Positions 57,539 to 61,320 of a stretch of DNA of 61,320 nt are shown piece after piece. The notes under the pieces were generated by a model that worked only from the letters and a program-made list of their open reading frames with translations, did not search any database and was not told the origin of the DNA. The DNA is from Clostridium akagii DSM 12554 (GTDB lineage: Bacteria; Bacillota; Clostridia; Clostridiales; Clostridiaceae), in NCBI RefSeq assembly GCF_000686725.1, contig NZ_JMLK01000022.1, positions 1-61,320 of the forward strand, in the 5' to 3' direction. Every line of letters starts with the position of its first letter. Within the stretch, counting starts at the first letter, position 1. A program made the translations under genes and the position numbers.

Positions 57539-57583
57539 AAAATAAGCATGAAACCTTATAAATTAAGACTTCATGCTTATTTT
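57539..57583. terminator. Hairpin, copy B
   Basis: AAAATAAGCATGAA/TTCATGCTTATTTT with loop CCTTATAAATTAAG, the sister of the hairpin at 53216. The bases after both copies are also similar, so a segment was duplicated. Confidence 0.85.
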
Positions 57584-57773
57584 ATTAATTGTGAACTAAT
57601 ACTATTTTGTGAAACCCATATTATTAAAGTGTACAACAAAATTTAGATTTTAAAGAAATAATCTTAAAAAACAAACAGTATAATCTAAAAAATGGTAAAA
57701 ATAAATGCTATTTTTAGATTTAAACAACAGAATGGTATATTTTATTATTATAATTATATTTATCTATAATAGA

Positions 57774-57802
57774 TTGTAATTGGTTTATCTATAATATATA
57801 AT
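57774..57802 (+). promoter_or_regulatory. Promoter of secreted PG-binding protein
   Basis: TTGTAA (57774-57779), 17 bases, TATAAT (57797-57802), followed by ACATTT as at 59486. Confidence 0.7.
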
Positions 57803-57844
57803 ACATTTAAACCAAAATTTATATTATAAAAGGGAGGAAAATAA

Positions 57845-58300
57845 ATGAAAAAAATACTTTCATTGAAAAAAATTTTTATATTGTTACTTGCATTTGTAAC
57901 AATAGGTACAAGCTCATTGCTACTTCCTCAGATTTCTAAAACAGTTAAAGTAGAAGCAGCACCGTATTACAATTCATCAAATTATTATGGTTGCTGGTCT
58001 TATTATCACAACCAAAACATGGGACAATACCCAACGATTTATCCAAGTAGTAGCCATGATTCTAGTGGATGGGTTGAAGTTCTACAAACGCATTTAAATC
58101 AAGTAGGTTATAATTGTGGAACCCCAGATGGTTACTATGGAGCTGCAACAGTAGCTGCCGTAAAAGCTTTACAAAATGCTACATATAATAGTTATAAAGG
58201 GTATGGTTTGCAATCAATAAGTGCAGATGGAGTTGCAGGTCCATATACATGGGGAAAATTAGAAATCCTATTTTTTGGTTATTCATCAATTTATAACTAA
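57845..58300 (+). CDS. Secreted peptidoglycan-binding-domain protein
   Basis: A 151-residue exported protein. Signal peptide at 1-~39 (basic start, hydrophobic core, cleavage near VEA-AP), a Tyr/Ser-rich segment (CWSYYHNQNMGQYPTIYPSSS), then a PG_binding_1-type domain (LQTHLNQVGYNCGTPDGYYG, AAVKALQNAT, SADGVAGPYTWGKL). No catalytic domain. A paralogue with the same layout is encoded at 59520. Strong GGGAGG site. A wall-targeted bacteriocin-like or matrix protein is possible. Confidence 0.85.
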   Translation: MKKILSLKKIFILLLAFVTIGTSSLLLPQISKTVKVEAAPYYNSSNYYGCWSYYHNQNMGQYPTIYPSSSHDSSGWVEVLQTHLNQVGYNCGTPDGYYGAATVAAVKALQNATYNSYKGYGLQSISADGVAGPYTWGKLEILFFGYSSIYN

Positions 58301-58468
58301 TATCATAGGCTCCTACATATTTATTTTTATTAAAACAAAATATGCTGTGATAATGTACTTATCTTTTGATAAAATTTAAAATCAAAGTAAATAAATTTTA
58401 TGTTGCCTGTTTATTTATTTTAGTATTTGGGATACAGCAAGTTAAACCGACACAAAACACATTATTTC

Positions 58469-58544
58469 AATTATAAACAAAAGTTAGTAGCATGCAATCT
58501 ATTAAGCTTAATAGATTGCATGCTACTAACTTTTGTTTATAATT
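58469..58544. repeat. 76-bp perfect palindrome
   Basis: Arms of 38 bases with no loop, centred between 58506 and 58507 on AAGCTT. Every base pair checks out and the match stops at C/C outside. No T-run, so it is not an ordinary terminator. Confidence 0.97.
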
Positions 58545-58678
58545 CCAGTTGTATGATTTCTTTTAGTATGGGTCCCAACAACAAAATACGGATTTACAAC
58601 GTTAAGACGGAAATCGTTGGAAGCAACCACCTTCGACAAGATGGCCTAGTACCAGCATCTCTGTAACCAGGGGCAAAG
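58545..58678 (+). pseudogene. Possible inverted fragment of subtilisin-like gene
   Basis: Plus-strand reading gives GPNNKIRIYNVKTEIVGS, then DGLVPASL, a stop, and PGAK. The decayed protease on the other strand reads GLIPANVSPGAK at the matching place, and the DNA word ACCAGGGGCAAAG is shared in opposite orientation. I take it as an inverted duplicate of part of the protease gene. The assignment is tentative. Confidence 0.35.
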
Positions 58679-58854
58679 CAGAGAATATATTACATAATGC
58701 TACTAATTCTTATCATTAAGTAACATTCAATTTAGCCTTTTCATGTAAAATACTGAAAATCGTTGTTAAATAGGGATTCCCAATGTTACTCAAATGAGTT
58801 ATGTAACATTGGGAATCCCTAAAATCCACGTTAATGATTTACTTTGCCCCTGGT
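58666..58854. repeat. 189-bp segment bounded by inverted 13-mers
   Basis: ACCAGGGGCAAAG (58666-58678) and its complement (58842-58854). Inside is a second dyad, TAGGGATTCCCAATGTTAC (58771-58789) and its complement (58803-58821), with a 13-base loop. It could be a small mobile element or an inverted duplication. No target duplication is evident. Confidence 0.65.
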
Positions 58855-59377
58855 GACACGTTGGCTGGTATTAACCCAAATCTGGATGATTTTCATCAAC
58901 GCCAGTATCAATAATACCTACAACAACATTGTGATTTCCAGATTGCAAATTCAAGCTTTTACCATTGTTTGTAACCTGTTTTATATCCCATTGATATTAA
59001 TTATATAAATCAGCTTTTTTTGTATCAACTTTTGAGTAATCAGTAAAAGAACCTTGTTTTGTTTGTTGCAATTTAATTATATGATTTAGTGATATTGATT
59101 CAACAATTGAATGACCTTGAATTGCAGGTATTAAACTAGGACTACATTTTACTTCTGTAGCACCTAATTCAGATATTTCTGAAAGGACTTGTCCTCCTGA
59201 ATTAGATACAACTTTCTCTACATTGCTATCAATACTATTATTTTTGCATGTAATAATTAAGGTAATAGTAGAAGACGCGGGAATGGTGGTACTACTACTT
59301 TGTGCATAAACATTACTATTTAGTGACGATATTACAATAAATAATAAAATAAGAGCAAAATTTTTAATTTTTTTTAT
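58850..59377 (-). pseudogene. Decayed secreted subtilisin-like (S8) protease
   Basis: Minus-strand reading from 59377 gives a signal peptide (IKKIKNFALILLFIVISS), an inhibitor-I9-type propeptide (NVEKVVSNSGGQVLSEISEL, ATEVKCSPSLIPAIQ), and the start of the catalytic domain (YQWDIKQVTN, VVVGIIDTGVDENHPDL) with the catalytic Asp. The expected start codon is ATA, a TAA interrupts LYN/YQWDIK, a frameshift follows HPDL (continuing LIPANVSPGAK), and the His and Ser parts are missing. It resembles lantibiotic-type leader peptidases. It is divergent from the gene at 59520. Confidence 0.8.
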
Positions 59378-59445
59378 AAAACGACCTTATTTTAATTGGT
59401 AAATATATTATCAATTAAAATAATATCATATATTTTTAAAAATTG

Positions 59446-59485
59446 ACACAGTTCGACAACATATTTGTAAATTTTGATATATAAT
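59446..59485 (+). promoter_or_regulatory. Promoter with ACACAGTTCGACA box
   Basis: ACACAGTTCGACA (59446-59458), 21 bases, then TATAATAC (-10 at 59480-59485). It is identical in box, spacing and -10 to the promoter at 49506-49545 and lacks a good -35. Confidence 0.75.
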
Positions 59486-59519
59486 ACATTTGAGTGAAAA
59501 TTTAAAGGGGGATTTAAAA

Positions 59520-60029
59520 ATGAAAAAGTTAAAAATGAAATTATTAACTTTAGGAGTTTTAGCTACTGTAATAATGTCTTCAACACCAGTTTTTGCTGCA
59601 ACTAAAACTAGTACAAGCAATGCTAGTACTACTACTAAAACAATTGCTACAAGTAATACAACTAGTGCTAGTAAAACGCCTACTATACCTAGAACTATAG
59701 AAACTGCGTCATATAGTTTTACTACATCAATGTATTATGCTAGATGGTCTACCGTTGCTAACTCATATCCAACACTTTATCCAAGTAATAGTTATAATCA
59801 ACTTGTTCATACGCTTCAGTACGAGTTAAGAAATTGCGGGTATAATGTATCTGAAGATGGCTATTTTGGTTCTCAAACAGAAGCAGCTGTAATAGCTGCT
59901 CAAAACGCTACTTCAAGCCCAATCGGTTGGAATACTGGCACTTATCAACCTATAAGTGCTGATGGAATTGTTGGACCAAACACATGGGGGAAAATATTTT
60001 ATCTTTTCCATGCTGGTGTGTCAAACTAA
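59520..60029 (+). CDS. Secreted peptidoglycan-binding-domain protein, paralogue
   Basis: A 169-residue exported protein with a signal peptide (KMKLLTLGVLATVIMSSTPVFA), a Ser/Thr-rich linker of ~40 residues, then the same region as the protein at 57845: YYARWSTVANSYPTLYPSN, LQYELRNCGYNVSEDGYFG, AVIAAQNAT, SADGIVGPNTWGKIFYLF. Start at 59520 because AAAGGGGG is just upstream. Transcription probably depends on the ACACAGTTCGACA box. Closed by a good terminator. Role unknown; wall-associated. Confidence 0.85.
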   Translation: MKKLKMKLLTLGVLATVIMSSTPVFAATKTSTSNASTTTKTIATSNTTSASKTPTIPRTIETASYSFTTSMYYARWSTVANSYPTLYPSNSYNQLVHTLQYELRNCGYNVSEDGYFGSQTEAAVIAAQNATSSPIGWNTGTYQPISADGIVGPNTWGKIFYLFHAGVSN

Positions 60030-60085
60030 CTAGATTATCTCTAACTTTTTGTAACTACGAGTAAAGCCTACATACGTGCAAAACC

Positions 60086-60127
60086 AAGCCACATAGTGGA
60101 TTTTATGTCCATTATGTGGCTTTTTAA
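60086..60127 (+). terminator. Terminator of PG-binding gene
   Basis: AAGCCACATAGTGGA and TCCATTATGTGGCTT (one mismatch), then TTTTT. Confidence 0.88.
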
Positions 60128-60314
60128 GCTTTTCATTTGGGAATTGATCATATAGGACTCTCGACAATATTTCTCTGAATCACACCAACATGAATTAAAA
60201 AATATCTTCAATCTTAGGAATATAAGTGATTATGAGTATGGGTATGGGTGTTTTTGCCCATCCCCCCCGAAAAGGTGGAATAGACAAATTATCCAAGGAA
60301 TTTTTTAAATATTT

Positions 60315-60827
60315 TCAAAGTGATTCATATTCTTTAACTCTTCTATAAAAAGTATTATTTTTCATGGAAACAAGCTCCATAGCTTTTACATCAGTTATAT
60401 TACCTTGCTTCCACTTCCTATAAACAGCTTTAAAGTTTTCATCAATATGTATTTTTTTTCGTCCAAATTTGATTTCTTTTTTCATAGCAATGCTAATGCC
60501 TTCCTTTTGTCTTTCTTTTATTCTTGTACGTTCATCCTCTGCCATATAACTTAGTAGCTGTAGTATCAAATCAACAATTAAACCTTCTATACCTTTCATA
60601 TCCTTATATTTTGTTGTATTAAGCAAATGCATATCTAAAACAATTATATCAACTTCTTTATTTTTTATAAGGGATGTCGCCAACATTTCCGACAAAACCC
60701 ACGCTAAGACAAAAATTGGATATAAGTTAAAGTTTTTACCCCCTTTAAGCCAATTATAACCAAAAGAAAGTACCATAAAGGGTACTTTATCGTTGTTTTT
60801 GGTAATAGTTTTGGAACTAAAAACCAC
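60315..60827 (-). pseudogene. Tn3-type serine resolvase, N-terminus lost
   Basis: The C-terminal ~110 residues are clearly a resolvase/invertase: VDIIVLDMHLLNTTKYKDMKG, LILQLLSYMAEDERTRIKERQKEG, then the helix-turn-helix end (FGRKKIHID, KWKQGNITDVKAMELV, NNTFYRRVKEY). The N-terminal catalytic part with the nucleophile Ser (YxRVSxxxQ) is missing, and the first ~50 codons do not resemble it. It is an inactive remnant of a transposon or plasmid. It ends about 70 bases from the right copy of the long repeat. Confidence 0.85.
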
Positions 60828-60896
60828 TCATAAACAAGCTGTTTTTAAGGCTTTTAATATAGTTCTAAAAACGTTCGTTCTGATACTTAAATATAA

Positions 60897-61206
60897 ACAT
60901 AACATTTATTTTCACCAATTATGTAAATAGCCAAAACTGATTTTAAGTTATAATTGCCCTTCTCAGTTGATTGCTTGTCTTTTTACCAGGATAATTTGTT
61001 TTAAAATTAGGAAAATCAAACTTGAAATTCCTATAAATTACTTTGATTTTCTATGCAATACCATTAATTGAATTGCATATGTTTTTGTATATGCAATATT
61101 TGTTAATATACGTGCCTATAACGCACGTAAACACCTTATATATCACTGCTTAAAAAGTGTTTCATAAATGCTAACGTTCCTTTTATTGTAACCTTTTAAT
61201 AGTAAC
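60897..61206. repeat. Long direct repeat, right copy
   Basis: Same orientation as 23-332 with two substitutions. It is followed by ~95 bases absent from the left copy, after which TAATAACGTTCCATAACATAA at the window end rejoins the left-copy sequence. No coding potential is seen in 60828-61320. Confidence 0.95.
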
Positions 61207-61320
61207 TTTCCGAACAGTACTCCATCCACAAACTTACGTATATCAACCCTTCACTTGCATTTTATTATTCGTTTTGTTTTGGAAAAGCTAAACTTTTAAT
61301 AATAACGTTCCATAACATAA

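Noticed and set aside
58469-58544. 38-bp arms as Tn3-type terminal repeats
   Set aside because: The length matches, but the sequence lacks the GGGG start and other conserved bases of Tn3 ends, and the arms directly abut.
58427-58666. Plus-strand 79-codon frame as a real gene
   Set aside because: It runs through the perfect palindrome, has no ribosome binding site, and its end matches an inverted protease fragment.
1-61320. Window ends as overlap of a circular molecule
   Set aside because: The end repeats differ at two bases and diverge after 332 and 61206, so it is not a simple wrap-around. They are treated as direct repeats.

Overview
The window looks like chromosome from a low-GC, strictly anaerobic Clostridium (sensu stricto type). 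It carries a monomeric [FeFe] hydrogenase, a class III fructose-1,6-bisphosphatase, clostridial-type phosphatidylserine decarboxylase and NagBA, purine-rich ribosome binding sites almost everywhere, and many A/T-rich rho-independent terminators. I do not try to name a species.

Layout. Positions 1-2970 are decayed accessory DNA: one copy of a ~310-bp repeat, a frameshifted HAD-Nudix gene, and a prophage scar (HNH endonuclease and P27-type small-terminase start) abutting tRNA-Arg(CCT). Positions 2970-38300 are mostly housekeeping or stable accessory genes. In order these are an HD-GYP phosphodiesterase, a phasin-like protein with a UbiB-type kinase, the hydrogenase, psd, fbp, an extradiol dioxygenase-like protein, a plasmid-type parMR pair with an inverted-repeat operator, the nagBA-nagR operon, a TetR/MFS/isochorismatase-like operon, an orphan Phd antitoxin and an LTA synthase-like sulfatase. 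They continue with a Mn/Fe SOD, two ABC-2 export systems (one with a MarR regulator whose three boxes are visible), a magnesium operon and two chemoreceptor-type proteins.

The magnesium operon (31853-34891, minus strand) is the most complete regulatory story. A consensus promoter is followed by an M-box riboswitch with its terminator. Next comes a 32-codon reading frame with a perfect Shine-Dalgarno and an acidic start (MDDDPASDD), then a PRC/MgtE_N/CBS protein, then an NRAMP-related transporter whose metal-site motifs are altered (DAGG, APWM). The small frame resembles the acidic/proline MgtL leader peptides that destabilise ribosomes at low Mg2+ in enterobacteria. That would put an RNA sensor and a translation sensor in one leader.

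At 38307-38351 lies the 3' half of a tRNA-Arg(ACG) with its terminator but no 5' half. This is a displaced attachment site, so the DNA to its right is read as an integrated island. The island holds an ABC-three-component (ABC-3C)-like defence operon whose SIR2 effector is broken by two frameshifts. It also holds a secreted DUF2712-like protein with an ABC transporter, three membrane proteins and a signal peptidase. A UviA/TcdR-like sigma factor is followed by two holin-type proteins and a peptidoglycan-binding/DUF1906 protein. Two secreted peptidoglycan-binding-domain proteins, a decayed subtilisin-like protease, a 76-bp perfect palindrome and a truncated resolvase follow. A second copy of the ~310-bp repeat closes the window. 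An identical 13-bp box lies exactly 21 bp upstream of the -10 element of two secreted-protein genes 10 kb apart, which suggests that parts of this island are co-regulated for secretion or antagonism.
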